A stretch of 64,000 nucleotides of DNA from Bradyrhizobium sp. 170 (lineage in GTDB: Bacteria > Pseudomonadota > Alphaproteobacteria > Rhizobiales > Xanthobacteraceae): positions 1,612,001 to 1,676,000 of the forward strand of contig NZ_CP064703.1 in NCBI RefSeq assembly GCF_023101085.1, written 5' to 3'. The notes under the pieces are model-generated. The model was not told the DNA's origin. It searched no databases and saw only the letters and a program-made list of their open reading frames with translations. A program made the position numbers and the translations under genes. Below are positions 46,866-57,311 of this stretch, piece by piece. Position 1 is the first letter of the stretch. Every line of letters begins with the position of its first letter.

Positions 46866-47377
46866 CGGCTGATGCGCAAATTCCTGCCAGCGACGCCGAC
46901 GCCGAAGCGTGGGGCGAGCTCTTGGCAGGAAGCCATCGGGAGATCGGCGAGCGCGCGATGCGCGATCTGCCGATCTACAACGACGCGCTCGGCGTCGAAG
47001 CGGTCGGTTTCCGCTGGTTCAACGGCACGACCATCGGCATCATGGTCACGCCCTGGTTCATGAACGTGGTGATGCCGGCGAGCGCGATCGCGCGGGATAC
47101 GTCGGGCTCGAGCCTGCGAATCCGCTTCCCTGCGGGCGATATCGAATTCACCCTCAGCGAGGTCGGACAAATGGGCCTGATCGCGAGCTGCTCGCTGTTC
47201 TCGCCGATGTTCCAGTTCGCGGACATGGTCGCCGCGCGGGCGACGGCCGAAGCGACCCTCGCCGAGCTGATGCTGCCGGCCGACAGCGAGGAGGCGGTCC
47301 GTCGTCGCGAGCCCGCAACAAGCCCGATCGATCGGCGTAACTTCCTGCGCGGTGTTCTAACGGAGCGGTGCGGATGA
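46862..47377 (+). CDS. hupJ: Hydrogenase assembly chaperone HupJ (HybE family)
   Basis: A 171-residue HybE-type chaperone, which holds the hydrogenase precursor during assembly and before Tat export. Typical segments: FRWFNGTTIGIMVTPWFMNV, then FPAGDIEFTLSEVGQMGLIA and SLFSPMFQFADMVAARATAE. The C-terminus includes SPIDRRNFLRGV. Starts and stops overlap with hupI and hupK. Confidence 0.9.
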   Translation: MTADAQIPASDADAEAWGELLAGSHREIGERAMRDLPIYNDALGVEAVGFRWFNGTTIGIMVTPWFMNVVMPASAIARDTSGSSLRIRFPAGDIEFTLSEVGQMGLIASCSLFSPMFQFADMVAARATAEATLAELMLPADSEEAVRRREPATSPIDRRNFLRGVLTERCG

Positions 47378-48468
47378 GCCTGGCCTTCCGCAACGAGATC
47401 GACATCACGGTGTGGCTCGCCGGCGGCACGATCGCCGACGTCGCGATCCGGCCGCGCAGCCGGCCGCCGTTGACGCGCTTGTTCGCGGGAAAGCCGGCCT
47501 CGTCACTGCCGTCGGTGCTGCCGCGTCTGTTCTCCCTGTGCTCGATGGCGCATCAGGTAGCTTTCCTGTCCGCGGTCGAGGCGGCGCGGGGCGAGGATGC
47601 CAGTCTCGAGATCGAGCACGGTCGCGTCGTCGCTGTCGTCGCCGAACGCCTGACCGAATTGTTACGCGGCCTGTTCGTTGGCCGTCTCACGCTTGACGGC
47701 GCCGGCGCCGCAGCCGTTCGTGCCATGATGGAGGCCACGGCCGTTCTGGGTGGCAGCATCCCCGAGCGCGGGGAGGCGGTCTCGCGCCGCGAGGCGGTGG
47801 CGAAGATCAGGGCATCGCTCGCCGCGCTCGGGATCGCGAGCGAGGAGCAAACCCCCGGGGCCGGCAGCGCGCTGGCGGTACATCTTGCGAATTTCGATGG
47901 CGATGCCTTGCTGCCGCCGGTGGTCGAACAGTCATTCCTGTCGGCAGCCGACGATCTCGAAATCGTCATGCGGCTGCTTGCCGATGGCGCGATATTCTCC
48001 GATGCGCCTGATCTCCATGGCCGGATTCCGGAGACCGGCGTCTGGGCGCGGCGGGTTGGGCGTGAGCCGATCCTGCCGCCGGGCGCGGGACCCGCCGAGC
48101 GTCTGAAGGCGCGAATCGCGGAAGTGGCGCGGCTCTGCGCCTTCCTCGAGGCGGACGATGGGACAGTCGAGGACGGTGTCCTCCAGAGCTACCGGGTGGG
48201 GACCGGCAGAGGCGCGGGTGCCGTCGAATGCGCGCGGGGCCGGCTCTATCATGCCGTCGAGCTCGACGATGAAGACCGCATCGTCCGCTTCGAATTCTTG
48301 GCGCCGACGGAGTGGAATTTCCATGCCCGCGGGCCGTTGGTTCGCAGCCTCCAGGGCTCCGTTCTCGCCGGGGGCCGGCAGGGGCTGGATGCGGTCCGCA
48401 CGCTCGTCGGCTCGTTCGATCCGTGCGTCGGCTTCAGCCTCAGCTTCCGCGAGATCGGCCATGCATGA
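47374..48468 (+). CDS. hupK: Hydrogenase accessory protein HupK
   Basis: A 364-residue HupK, a scaffold-like relative of hydrogenase large subunits used in cofactor assembly. A large-subunit-like C-terminus is visible (TEWNFHARGPLVRSLQGSVL, then TLVGSFDPCVGFSLSFREIG), in which the metal motif keeps DPC but not the second Cys. The ATG at 47374 overlaps the hupJ stop; a GTG six bases earlier is less likely. Confidence 0.88.
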   Translation: MSLAFRNEIDITVWLAGGTIADVAIRPRSRPPLTRLFAGKPASSLPSVLPRLFSLCSMAHQVAFLSAVEAARGEDASLEIEHGRVVAVVAERLTELLRGLFVGRLTLDGAGAAAVRAMMEATAVLGGSIPERGEAVSRREAVAKIRASLAALGIASEEQTPGAGSALAVHLANFDGDALLPPVVEQSFLSAADDLEIVMRLLADGAIFSDAPDLHGRIPETGVWARRVGREPILPPGAGPAERLKARIAEVARLCAFLEADDGTVEDGVLQSYRVGTGRGAGAVECARGRLYHAVELDDEDRIVRFEFLAPTEWNFHARGPLVRSLQGSVLAGGRQGLDAVRTLVGSFDPCVGFSLSFREIGHA

Positions 48469-48802
48469 GATGGCGCTGTGCGAGGGAATCATCGAGATTA
48501 TCCAGGAGGAGTCGCGCAAGCACGCCTTCGCTAGGGTGAACGTCGTGTGCCTGGAGATCGGTGCGCTCAGCCATGTTGCGCCTGAGGCGATGAAGTTCTG
48601 CTTCGAGGCCGTCGCCGCGCGCACCATTGCGCAAGGAGCAAGGCTCGAGATCGTCGAGACGCCGGGAGCGGCCTGGTGCATGGCCTGCTCCAAAGGCGTC
48701 GAGATCAAGCAGCGCTATGAGCCGTGTCCGTCCTGCGGCAGCTATCAATTGCAGGTGACCGGCGGCGAAGAGATGCGCGTGAGGGAGCTGGAGGTCGACT
48801 GA
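48461..48802 (+). CDS. hypA: Hydrogenase nickel chaperone HypA
   Basis: A 113-residue HypA with the nickel-binding N-terminus [10 protein letters not shown] and the zinc site C-M-A-C / C-P-S-C ([11 protein letters not shown] and PCPSCGSYQ). It works with HypB to insert nickel into HupL. Overlaps hupK by eight bases and ends on the first base of hypB. Confidence 0.95.
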   Translation: MHEMALCEGIIEIIQEESRKHAFARVNVVCLEIGALSHVAPEAMKFCFEAVAARTIAQGARLEIVETPGAAWCMACSKGVEIKQRYEPCPSCGSYQLQVTGGEEMRVRELEVD

Positions 48803-49692
48803 TGTGCACGGTATGCGGTTGCAGCGATGCCAAAGCGTCCATCGAACACACCCATGATCATTCCCATGATCATTCCCATGGGCACGATCATTCGCATCAT
48901 CATGGGCACAGCCACGACCATCACCATCATCATGATCACGCGCCCGGCGATGGCGGGCTGGTCGATTGCAGCGCCAACCCGGCAGGCCAGCAGATCGCCG
49001 GCATGAGCAGCGACCGCATCATCCAGGTCGAGCGCGACATTCTCGGCAAGAATAATCGGCTTGCCGCCGACAACCGCGCGCGCTTCCGCACCGACGACGT
49101 GCTCGTCTTCAACCTGGTCTCGAGCCCCGGCGCCGGAAAAACCTCGCTTCTGGTTCGCGCCGTGTCCGAGCTGAAGGACAGCTTTCCGATTGGCGTGATC
49201 GAAGGCGATCAACAGACCTCCAACGATGCCGAACGGATCCGCTCGACCGGCGTGCCGGCGATCCAGGTCAATACCGGCAAGGGCTGCCATCTCGATGCCG
49301 CCATGGTCGGCGAAGCCTATGACCGCTTGTCCTGGCTTAACGGCGGCATCCTCTTCATCGAGAACGTCGGTAATCTCGTCTGTCCCGCGGCGTTCGATCT
49401 CGGCGAGGCCTGCAAGATCGTGGTGTTCTCGACCACGGAAGGCGAGGACAAGCCGCTGAAATATCCGGACATGTTCGCAGCCTCCTCTCTGATGCTGATC
49501 AACAAGATCGATCTTGCGCCCGTACTCGACTTCGATCTTGCAAGGACGATCGAATATGCGCGCCGGGTCAGTCCGAAGATTGAGGTTTTGACGGTGTCGG
49601 CGTGCACCGGTGAGGGTTTTGCGGCATTCTATGCCTGGATTCGCAAGCGGGTTGCACAGATGAAGCCGACCGAGATGGCCGTGTCGGGATGA
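48802..49692 (+). CDS. hypB: Hydrogenase nickel GTPase HypB with His-rich nickel store
   Basis: A 296-residue GTPase that delivers nickel. It begins [10 protein letters not shown], has a histidine-rich stretch at about 16-50 (about 19 His in 35 residues) for nickel storage, then the GTPase: P-loop [11 protein letters not shown], switch EGDQQTSND, metal site [10 protein letters not shown] and specificity motif NKIDLAP. Start at ATG 48802 overlaps the hypA stop. Confidence 0.96.
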   Translation: MCTVCGCSDAKASIEHTHDHSHDHSHGHDHSHHHGHSHDHHHHHDHAPGDGGLVDCSANPAGQQIAGMSSDRIIQVERDILGKNNRLAADNRARFRTDDVLVFNLVSSPGAGKTSLLVRAVSELKDSFPIGVIEGDQQTSNDAERIRSTGVPAIQVNTGKGCHLDAAMVGEAYDRLSWLNGGILFIENVGNLVCPAAFDLGEACKIVVFSTTEGEDKPLKYPDMFAASSLMLINKIDLAPVLDFDLARTIEYARRVSPKIEVLTVSACTGEGFAAFYAWIRKRVAQMKPTEMAVSG

Positions 49693-51944
49693 GCATGAGA
49701 GGCGAGGCCATGGCGCGAGACCGAAGACGGCTGCGCCTGCATGTGCGCGGCGCCGTGCAGGGCGTGGGCTTTCGTCCCTACGTCTACGGCCTCGCCGCGC
49801 GCTATCGGCTCGGCGGCTTCGTTGCCAATGATCCCGATGGCGTGGTGATCGAGGTCGAGGGCGACCGCGCCGCCGATTTTGTCGATGCGCTGCCGCTGGA
49901 AAAACCGCCACTGGCTCGGATAGACGAGATTTCCGTGCAACCGGTCGGCATCACCGAAAGCGACGAGTTCCACATCCGCGCCAGTGAGCAGGGCAAGGTC
50001 TCGACCCGGATCGCCGCCGATGCCGCGACCTGTCCGCAGTGTCTGAGCGAGCTGTTTGATCCGGCGAGCCGCTTCCATCTCTATCCTTTCGTCAACTGCA
50101 CCCATTGCGGCCCGCGCTACACCATCGCCGAGCGGCTGCCCTATGACCGCCGTACCACCGCGATGAGGCGCTTCGCGATGTGCACGGCCTGCGCAGCAGA
50201 CTATGCCGATCCGGCGAGCCGTCGCTTCCACGCCGAAGCAATTGCCTGCCCGCGATGTGGGCCAAGGATCAGTCATGGTACCAAGCAGATCGCCACTGCG
50301 ATCGCCGACGGAAGGATCGTCGCGATCAAGGGGCTCGGCGGATATCAATTGCTGTGCAATGCCCGTGAAGATGCGGCCGTGTGGCGTCTGCGGCACCGGA
50401 AGCATCGCAATCAGAAGCCGTTCGCCGTGATGGTCGGCTCGACGGATGTGGTCGGCGAGATCGCTGAAATCGATGCGGTCGGGCTCGCGCTGCTGGAATC
50501 CTCGCCGCGGCCCATCGTGCTGATGAGATCCCGCGATATGCTCCCGCCCGCGATTGCGCCGGAGCTGTCGCGGATCGGCGTCATGCTGCCCGTCGCGCCG
50601 CTGCATCATCTGGTGCTGAAGGCGCTCAATTCGGCGCATCCGCGAGCGGACGGCGCAAGTTGGGCGATCGTGGCAACCAGCGCCAATCCTGGCGGCGAGC
50701 CGCTGGTGATCGTCAATGCCGAAGCCAAACGGCGGCTTGCCGGCATCGCCGACCTGATCGTCACGCATGACCGCGACATCGTCACCCGCGCGGACGACTC
50801 TGTCGTGTCGGTGGTCGCGGGCCGGGCGCAGTTCATCCGCCGCGCCCGCGGCTATATTCCCGAGCCGATTAGGCTCGCGAAGTCCGTCCCGTCGGTGCTT
50901 GCGGTCGGCGGCGCGCTGAAGTCGACGGTCACCGTCATCCGCGGCAACGAAGCCTTCGTCTCCCAGCACATCGGCGATCTCGACACCGCGGAAGGCATTC
51001 GCTTTTTCGAGGAGACGGTGGATCACCTGCTCTCGACGCTGGACATCGAGCCGGTCGTCATCGCCCACGACCTGCATCCGAACATGGCCTCGACCCGTTT
51101 CGCCGAAGCCAGCGGGAGGCGGCTGATCGCGGTCCAGCATCACCATGCCCATGCGGCATCCGTGATGGCGGAACATGGCGTCGCAGGGCCAGCGTTGGCG
51201 CTGGTGCTCGACGGCTTCGGCTATGGCAGCGACGGTGGCAATTGGGGCGGCGAGTTGCTCTCGTGCGATGGTGCACGCTTCCGGCGGCTCGGACATCTGG
51301 CGCCGATGAAGATGCCGGGTGGCGATCGCGCGACGCGCGAGCCGTGGCGCATGGCCGCGAGCGTGCTGCACGCCTTGCGGCGCGGCGACGCGATTGCGAA
51401 GCGCTTTGCGATGCAGCCGCAGGCTGCGCGTCTCTGCGCTATGCTCGACCAGCCCGGCGTGGCGACGACGACCAGCGCCGGCCGGCTGTTTGACGCGGCG
51501 GCGGGGCTGCTTGGTCTCTGTCCGGTGCAGAGTTACGAGGGCGAAGCCGCAATGAAGCTGGAAGCGCGTGTCCGCACACCGCGCCTCGCGGAGGACGGCT
51601 GGACGATCGAGAATGGCGTGCTGTCTCTTTTCCCCTTGCTCGAGCGCCTTGCGGTCGATCCGGTCGATGGGGCCGAGCTCTTCCATGGCACCTTCGCCGC
51701 CGCCTGCATCGACTGGATCGCGCGCGCGGCACTGGAGACCAGCGTCACGACCGTCATCCTGAGCGGTGGCTGCTTCCTCAACGCGATCCTCGCAGACGAG
51801 ATCGGGCGCGGCTGCATCGCCAGCGGGCTCTCGCCGTTGCTGCCTCGCCAGGTGCCGTCCAATGACGGCGGCCTCAGCCTCGGGCAGGCCTGGGTCGCCG
51901 CGCTCCAACTCCTCGAACAGCAAGGCCCGGAAGGAAACGCCTGA
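49689..51944 (+). CDS. hypF: Carbamoyltransferase HypF
   Basis: A 751-residue HypF, which makes the thiocarbamate from which the CN ligands of the NiFe site derive. Domain order: acylphosphatase-like ([16 protein letters not shown], about 20-100), zinc fingers ([33 protein letters not shown], about 115-195), YrdC-like (about 200-385; [25 protein letters not shown]) and Kae1-like (about 400-745; [33 protein letters not shown]). Complete and uninterrupted. Confidence 0.95.
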   Translation: MSMRGEAMARDRRRLRLHVRGAVQGVGFRPYVYGLAARYRLGGFVANDPDGVVIEVEGDRAADFVDALPLEKPPLARIDEISVQPVGITESDEFHIRASEQGKVSTRIAADAATCPQCLSELFDPASRFHLYPFVNCTHCGPRYTIAERLPYDRRTTAMRRFAMCTACAADYADPASRRFHAEAIACPRCGPRISHGTKQIATAIADGRIVAIKGLGGYQLLCNAREDAAVWRLRHRKHRNQKPFAVMVGSTDVVGEIAEIDAVGLALLESSPRPIVLMRSRDMLPPAIAPELSRIGVMLPVAPLHHLVLKALNSAHPRADGASWAIVATSANPGGEPLVIVNAEAKRRLAGIADLIVTHDRDIVTRADDSVVSVVAGRAQFIRRARGYIPEPIRLAKSVPSVLAVGGALKSTVTVIRGNEAFVSQHIGDLDTAEGIRFFEETVDHLLSTLDIEPVVIAHDLHPNMASTRFAEASGRRLIAVQHHHAHAASVMAEHGVAGPALALVLDGFGYGSDGGNWGGELLSCDGARFRRLGHLAPMKMPGGDRATREPWRMAASVLHALRRGDAIAKRFAMQPQAARLCAMLDQPGVATTTSAGRLFDAAAGLLGLCPVQSYEGEAAMKLEARVRTPRLAEDGWTIENGVLSLFPLLERLAVDPVDGAELFHGTFAAACIDWIARAALETSVTTVILSGGCFLNAILADEIGRGCIASGLSPLLPRQVPSNDGGLSLGQAWVAALQLLEQQGPEGNA

Positions 51945-52180
51945 TGTGTCTCGCGATACCTGCTGAGGTCACAAAGCTCCTGCCCGACGACATGGCCGTC
52001 GTCTCGATCGATGGCGTCAGCAAGGAGATCTCGGTGGCGCTGATCGAAAACCTCGCCGTCGGCGACTACGTGATCATCCATGTGGGCTACGCCCTGACCA
52101 AGATCGATCCCGAGGAGGCGCAGCGGACGCTGGAGCTGTTGCGTGAAATCGGCGCCGAAAGCCGGGAGGCCGCGCAATGA
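51944..52180 (+). CDS. hypC: Hydrogenase chaperone HypC
   Basis: A 78-residue HypC with N-terminal MCLAIPAEV; the Cys2 binds the Fe(CN)2CO unit together with HypD. Starts on the last base of hypF and overlaps hypD by four bases. Confidence 0.94.
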   Translation: MCLAIPAEVTKLLPDDMAVVSIDGVSKEISVALIENLAVGDYVIIHVGYALTKIDPEEAQRTLELLREIGAESREAAQ

Positions 52181-53319
52181 AATATGCCGACGAGTTTCGC
52201 GACAAGGAGATCGCACTGGGATTGGCGAAGGCGATTCGCTCGGAGGCCGATCCGGAAAAATCCTATCGTTTCATGGAATTTTGCGGCGGCCACACGCATG
52301 CAATCTCCCGCTACGGGCTGGAGGACATGCTGCCGAAGAACGTGCGGATGATCCACGGCCCCGGCTGCCCTGTCTGCGTCTTGCCAGCGGGACGCATCGA
52401 CATGGCGATCCGGCTCGCCGAGCGGCCGGACGTGATCCTTTGCGTCTACGGCGACCTGATGCGGGTGCCGGGCTCGCAGAGTGCCTCGCTGCTGAAGGCG
52501 AAGGCGCGCGGCGCCGACGTCCGTATGGTTTATTCCACGATTGATGCAATCCGTGTTGCGGAAGAAATTCCCGGCCGCGCGGTCGTGTTCTTCGCCATCG
52601 GCTTCGAGACCACGACGCCGCCGACCGCCGTGATGATCCGGCTCGCCGAGAAGAAGCAGCTCAAGAACTTCAGCGTGTTCTGCAATCATGTGCTGACGCC
52701 GCCGGCGATGCAGAACATCCTGGAAAGCCCCGATATCCGCAATATCGGCCGCGTCGAGATCGACGGCTTCGTCGGGCCGGCCCATGTCTCGACCATCATC
52801 GGCACCGAGCCTTACGAGTTCTTTGCCGAAGAATTCGGCAAGCCGGTGGTGATCGCGGGCTTCGAGCCGCTCGACATGATGCAGGCGATCCTGATGCTGG
52901 TGCGGCAGGTCAACGAGCACCGACATGAGGTGGAGAACCAGTATAGCCGCGCAGTGACCCGTGACGGCAATCTGCGCGCCAAGGAGGAGGTCTCCGACAT
53001 CTTCGAGCTGCGCGACCAGTTCGAGTGGCGCGGTCTCGGCCTAGTGCCTTATAGCGGGCTCAAGCTGAAGCGGGCCTACGCCAAATACGACGCCGAGGTC
53101 CGCTTCGACATGAACGAGCTTCGCGTTGCCGACAATCCGGCCTGTGAATGCGGCGCCATCCTGCGCGGCGTGAAGAAGCCGGTTGACTGCAAGCTGTTCG
53201 GCACGGTGTGCACGCCGGAGACGCCGATGGGGTCCTGCATGGTCTCGTCCGAGGGTGCATGTGCGGCACACTGGACTTACGGCCGCTTCCGCGATCATCA
53301 GCAACGGCGGGCGTCATGA
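52177..53319 (+). CDS. hypD: Hydrogenase Fe-ligand scaffold HypD
   Basis: A 380-residue Fe-S protein on which the Fe(CN)2CO unit is built with HypC. The conserved motifs are FCGGHTHAISRYG, IHGPGCPVCVLP and FETTTPPTAV, then NHVLTPPAM and FVGPAHVSTIIG, and the C-terminal cluster cysteines (NPACECGAILRGVKKPVDCK, LFGTVCTPETPMGSCMVSSE). Confidence 0.95.
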   Translation: MKYADEFRDKEIALGLAKAIRSEADPEKSYRFMEFCGGHTHAISRYGLEDMLPKNVRMIHGPGCPVCVLPAGRIDMAIRLAERPDVILCVYGDLMRVPGSQSASLLKAKARGADVRMVYSTIDAIRVAEEIPGRAVVFFAIGFETTTPPTAVMIRLAEKKQLKNFSVFCNHVLTPPAMQNILESPDIRNIGRVEIDGFVGPAHVSTIIGTEPYEFFAEEFGKPVVIAGFEPLDMMQAILMLVRQVNEHRHEVENQYSRAVTRDGNLRAKEEVSDIFELRDQFEWRGLGLVPYSGLKLKRAYAKYDAEVRFDMNELRVADNPACECGAILRGVKKPVDCKLFGTVCTPETPMGSCMVSSEGACAAHWTYGRFRDHQQRRAS

Positions 53320-54356
53320 AAGCCCATCAGCGCAAGCTCGACATAAGGAACGGCTGCGTCGACCTGTCCCACGGATCCGGTGGCCGCGCGATGTCGCAAC
53401 TGATCTCGGGCCTGTTCCACGAGGCCTTCGGCAATGAATGGCTGGCGTGCGGCAACGACCAGTCTGCGTTCGATGTCGGCGCCGGGCGCATGGTGATGAC
53501 GACCGACGGCTATGTGGTCTCGCCGCTGTTCTTTCCGGGCGGCAATATCGGCTCGCTCGCCGTGCATGGCACGGTCAACGACATCGCCATGGCCGGCGCG
53601 CGGCCCCTCTATCTCTCGGCGAGCTTCATCATCGAGGAAGGTTTTCGTTTCTCCGACCTGAAGATGATTGCGGATTCCATGGGCGAGGCCGCGCGAGCCG
53701 CGGGCGTCTACATCATCACCGGTGACACGAAGGTCGTCGAGCGCGGCAAGGCCGACGGCCTGTTCATCTCGACAGCCGGGGTCGGTGTCGTGCCTGCCGG
53801 GCTCGACCTCTCTGCCGGGAATGCCCGCGTCGGCGATCGTGTCCTGATCTCTGGAACGCTCGGTGACCATGGCGTCGCCATCATGTCCAAACGCCAGAAC
53901 CTCGCTTTTGAGACCGAGATCGTCTCGGATTCCGCGTCGTTGCATGATTTCGTGGCGAGCATGCTGGCGGCCGGCGGCAAGGGCATCCGTTTGATGCGCG
54001 ATCCCACCCGCGGTGGGCTCGCCGCGACGCTGAACGAGATCGCCCAGCAGTCCGGCCTCGGCTTCCGACTTCAGGAGGCGGCGATCCCGGTGAAGCCCGG
54101 TGTTGCTGCGGCCTGCGAACTGCTCGGGCTCGATCCGCTCTACGTCGCCAACGAAGGCAAGCTGGCAGCGATCGTGGCGCCCGAGGTTGCAGCAGCCGTG
54201 CTTGCGGCGATGTGGATGCATCCGCTCGGCCGTGATGCCGCCGAGATCGGCGAGGCCGTGGCGGACGACCACCATTTCGTGCAGATGGCGACGAGCTTTG
54301 GCGGCGGACGGATCGTCGACTGGCTGTCGGGCGAACAATTACCCCGGATCTGTTGA
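53316..54356 (+). CDS. hypE: Hydrogenase maturation protein HypE
   Basis: A 346-residue PurM-like ATPase that dehydrates the thiocarbamate on its C-terminal Cys to thiocyanate. It begins after hypD overlap at ATG 53316 (MKAHQRKLDIRNG), has DLSHGSGGRAMSQLISGLFH and the ATP-binding GDTKVVERGKADGLFI, and ends PRIC with the required terminal cysteine. A longer frame from 53208 would overlap hypD by more than 100 bases and is rejected. Confidence 0.95.
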   Translation: MKAHQRKLDIRNGCVDLSHGSGGRAMSQLISGLFHEAFGNEWLACGNDQSAFDVGAGRMVMTTDGYVVSPLFFPGGNIGSLAVHGTVNDIAMAGARPLYLSASFIIEEGFRFSDLKMIADSMGEAARAAGVYIITGDTKVVERGKADGLFISTAGVGVVPAGLDLSAGNARVGDRVLISGTLGDHGVAIMSKRQNLAFETEIVSDSASLHDFVASMLAAGGKGIRLMRDPTRGGLAATLNEIAQQSGLGFRLQEAAIPVKPGVAAACELLGLDPLYVANEGKLAAIVAPEVAAAVLAAMWMHPLGRDAAEIGEAVADDHHFVQMATSFGGGRIVDWLSGEQLPRIC

Positions 54357-54364
54357 GGCTCAGG

Positions 54365-56065
54365 ATGCGCATTCTGCTTTTGTCGCATTCCTTCAACAAC
54401 CTGACGCAGCGGCTGCATGTCGAACTCTGCGAGCGTAGCCATGAGATCTCGGTCGAGCTCGATATCCATCCCGACGTGACCCGCGAAAGTGTTGCGCTGT
54501 ATCGGCCCGACCTCGTTATCGCGCCGTTCTTGAAACGGGCGATCCCCGACGATGTCTGGCGTGACGTGCGTTGCCTCGTCGTGCACCCCGGCCCGCCCGG
54601 TGACCGCGGTCCTGCGGCTCTCGACTGGGCCATTCTCGAGGGCGTCGCGGAGTGGGGTGTCACGGTGCTGCAGGCGGATGGCGAGTTCGACGCCGGTCCG
54701 ATCTGGGTCCATCGCACGTTCCCGATGCGGCGTGCCGCGAAGTCCAGCATCTACCGCAACGAGGTCACCTCCTGCGCGGTGGAGGCGGTGCTCGAGGCCA
54801 TTGCCGCGATCGAGGCCGGGCACGAGGCGCCCGCGTCAATGGCGAGCGACGATCCGCGCATTCGCGTGCGGGGGCCCTGCCGGCAAGCGGATCGCGCGAT
54901 CGACTGGCACCACGACACAACCGTCGAGGTGCTTCGCAAGATCGACAGCGCCGACGGCGTGCCCGGCCTGACCGACAGTCTGTTCTGGCAGGACGTCCGG
55001 CTGTTCGATGCGCATGAGGCCCATGGCATTTCCGGCGTACCCGGCACCGTGGTGGCGCAGTGCGACGGTGCGCTGGCCCGGGCGACCGTCGACGGCGCGG
55101 TCTGGATCGGCCACGTCCGGAGTGTCGGGCCGAAGAGCTTGAAGCTTCCGGCGACGAAGATCTTCGCGTCGGAAGCCGCGCATCTGCCGCACAGGCCAGG
55201 ATGCGGCTACGGTCCGATCGAATATCGCGAGCATTGCGAGGTTGGCGAGTTGCAATTCAACTTCTACAACGGCGCCATGAGCTCCGACGACTGCAATGCA
55301 CTGCTCAGCGCCTATCGAACCGCGCTTGCGCGCGCAACCAAGGTGCTGCTGCTGACCGGCGGCCGTGATTATTGGTCGAACGGCATTCATCTTGGCGAGA
55401 TCGAGGCCGCCGACAGCGCGGCGGATGAGTCCTGGCGCAACATCAACGCGATCGACGATCTCGCGCGGGCCATCATCGAGACCACCGATCGGCTGGTGGT
55501 TTCCGTCGTTCGCGGCAATGCCGGCGCAGGCGGCGTGTTCCTCAGCCTCGCCGCCGACGAGGTCTGGGCCAGCGATCGGATCGTGCTCAATCCGCATTAC
55601 AAGGACATGGGCAATCTCTACGGTTCGGAATACTGGACCTATCTTCTGCCGCGGCGCGCGGGTGCCGCGAATGCGGCCATGATCACTCAATGCCGGCTGC
55701 CGATGGGCGTGGCTGAGGCCGGACGCCTCGGCATCGTCGATCGCGTGCTGACGGCCAGGGGCGCGGCAACGGACGATCTCGTGAAGCTCGCCGCCGCGCT
55801 TGCATCGGATCCCGACTATGCCGCGCGCCTTGTCGACAAGCAAAGGCGCCGCGCCGCCGACGAAGCCGAGAAGCCACTCGACGCGTACCGCAACGAGGAG
55901 CTGCGCCGCATGCGGCTCAACTTCTACGGCTTCGATCCGAGCTACCACGTGGCACGTTACAATTTCATTCACAAGGTCCCGAAGTCGCGTACGCCGCTGA
56001 CCATCGCTAATTACCGGTCGCGGCGTGAGCGCGCACGACCTACCTGCATGGCGGTGCGATCATGA
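54365..56065 (+). CDS. hoxX: HoxX, CO-ligand synthesis protein
   Basis: A 566-residue two-domain protein: an N-terminal formyltransferase-like domain (about 1-270, with HPGPPGDRGPAALDWAI) and a C-terminal enoyl-CoA hydratase/isomerase-like domain (about 275-545, with LTGGRDYWSNGIHLGEIEAA, VVRGNAGAGGVFLSLAADEV and RIVLNPHYKDMGNLYGSEYW). HoxX makes the CO ligand of the NiFe centre from a formyl group in air. The frame opens at a TTG (54353), but ATG 54365 after AGGCTCAGG is the family start. Downstream hoxA is broken. Confidence 0.92.
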   Translation: MRILLLSHSFNNLTQRLHVELCERSHEISVELDIHPDVTRESVALYRPDLVIAPFLKRAIPDDVWRDVRCLVVHPGPPGDRGPAALDWAILEGVAEWGVTVLQADGEFDAGPIWVHRTFPMRRAAKSSIYRNEVTSCAVEAVLEAIAAIEAGHEAPASMASDDPRIRVRGPCRQADRAIDWHHDTTVEVLRKIDSADGVPGLTDSLFWQDVRLFDAHEAHGISGVPGTVVAQCDGALARATVDGAVWIGHVRSVGPKSLKLPATKIFASEAAHLPHRPGCGYGPIEYREHCEVGELQFNFYNGAMSSDDCNALLSAYRTALARATKVLLLTGGRDYWSNGIHLGEIEAADSAADESWRNINAIDDLARAIIETTDRLVVSVVRGNAGAGGVFLSLAADEVWASDRIVLNPHYKDMGNLYGSEYWTYLLPRRAGAANAAMITQCRLPMGVAEAGRLGIVDRVLTARGAATDDLVKLAAALASDPDYAARLVDKQRRRAADEAEKPLDAYRNEELRRMRLNFYGFDPSYHVARYNFIHKVPKSRTPLTIANYRSRRERARPTCMAVRS

Positions 56066-56735
56066 GCATGCCAGGAAACTTGCAGGAAACGTGCCAGGAA
56101 ACGTCCAAGGAACCATTCTCGTCGTCGACGACGAGATTCGCTCGCAGGAGGCTCTGCGGCGCGTCCTCGACCAGGATTCGAGGTATTGTGCGCCGGCAAT
56201 GCGGCCGATGCGGAGAAGCTCCTGGAAGGCGATATCGTCCACGCCATTCTCTGCGACCAGCGGATGCCGCACGAATCGGGCGTCAGCTTCCTGAAGCGGG
56301 TCCGCGACATATGGCCGGATCCGGTGCGGATGATCATCTCCGGCTATTCTGACTGCGAAGACATCATCGCCGGCCTCAACGAGGTCGGCATCTATCAATA
56401 CATCACGAAGCCATGGCAGCCGGACCGGTTGGTCGACATCGTGAAGAAAGCAGTTCAGCTCTACCGGCTTCAGAAGGAAACGGAAACGGCGGGGGTCGAC
56501 GTCAAGGCGACGCCCGGGCACGTCAAGAAGGTCGTGTCGGTCAAGCGCGGCGCCGCAAAGCAGCTTTACGACTTCAACCGTGTCGTGCATTCGCCCCATA
56601 GTCCGATGCATGACGTGATCGAGCTCGGCAGACGCGCCGCCGACTACGATATCTCCGTGCTGATCACCGGGGGGCCGGCACCGGCAAGGAGCTGCTCGCC
56701 CGCGCCATTCATTATGGCTCGGCCCGCGCGTCGGA
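56062..56735 (+). pseudogene. hoxA: hoxA relic (NtrC-type hydrogenase activator)
   Basis: ATG 56062 starts MSMPGN, then frame is lost through a repeated CAGGAAAC (see finding). The receiver domain continues in another frame (VQGTILVVDDEIRSQEALRR), loses one T near 56173, and resumes CAGNAADAEKLLEGDIVHAI up to KPWQPDRLVDIVKKAVQLYR. At 56673 the Walker A segment (expected GESGTGKELLARA) is one base short and the frame breaks again. Near 56735 the match stops and recombinase sequence starts. The AAA+ core and DNA-binding domain are absent. HoxA would normally activate sigma-54 promoters of hup genes. Confidence 0.88.
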
Positions 56736-57106
56736 TGCCCGACAGCACCATCGCCGCGGTTCTCAACCGCGCCAGTAAGTCGACGGGGCGGGGCAACAGT
56801 TGGACCCGTGTCCGCGTTCGCAGCCTGCGCAACCAACACGCCATCGCGGCCTACCGAGAGGGCGAGCGCGCCGAGCGTGGAGATGTCACTTTGGACGAAG
56901 CTGCAACTGCGTTGAAAGTCAGTCCTTCGACGGTTCGCCGTCTGATCGAAGAACAGAGCTTGCCTGCGCAGCAGCTGTGCAAAGGCGCACCGTGGATGAT
57001 CAAAGCGGTTGATCTGGAACATCCCGATGTCAAGCGCGCGGCGCATGCGCGCCGGTTCCGGCGGCCATCGTCTGGCGATCCGGGTCAAAAAGAGCTTCAA
57101 CTCTAA
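56736..57106 (+). pseudogene. Serine recombinase C-terminal fragment joined to hoxA
   Basis: The frame reads PDSTIAAVLNRASKSTGRGN, then VTLDEAATALKVSPSTVRRL and IEEQSLPAQQLCKGAPWMIK and ends at 57106. This matches in layout the recombinase end at 22220-22594 (ENIAATLNRM, LTLREAAQQCGVTRHRIRKL, VRGAPYQIRAVDLQS). Only the last about 120 codons are present; it truncates hoxA. Confidence 0.7.
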
Positions 57107-57109
57107 GGG

Positions 57110-57293
57110 CGTAGCGAGATGGGCAGTATGAATCTGACTCGGGCGGCCCAAGCAGTAACACGTTCTCGCCATTAGCGATCCAGCGGGCGCTCGCAAGCTC
57201 GCGTATCTGCTTGGGATCCAGCGAGGGCTGGACCGAGAAGTCGAAGCCCGACAGATCGCGAACGAACGGGAAGCGAGCAAGTTTGAGCGCCAT
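57110..57293 (-). pseudogene. IS21 IstB N-terminal fragment
   Basis: The minus strand reads MALKLARFPFVRDLSGFDFS and LDPKQIRELASARWIANGEN with VLLLGPP, the start of the IstB ATPase just before its P-loop, then breaks. Truncated. Confidence 0.65.
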
Positions 57294-57311
57294 CTCGATA
57301 CGGGGTGATCC

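Noticed and set aside
49629..51923. 764-codon minus-strand frame opposite hypF
   Set aside because: Mirror of a GC-rich coding gene; no motif, no ribosome site, and hypF on the other strand has all its domains.
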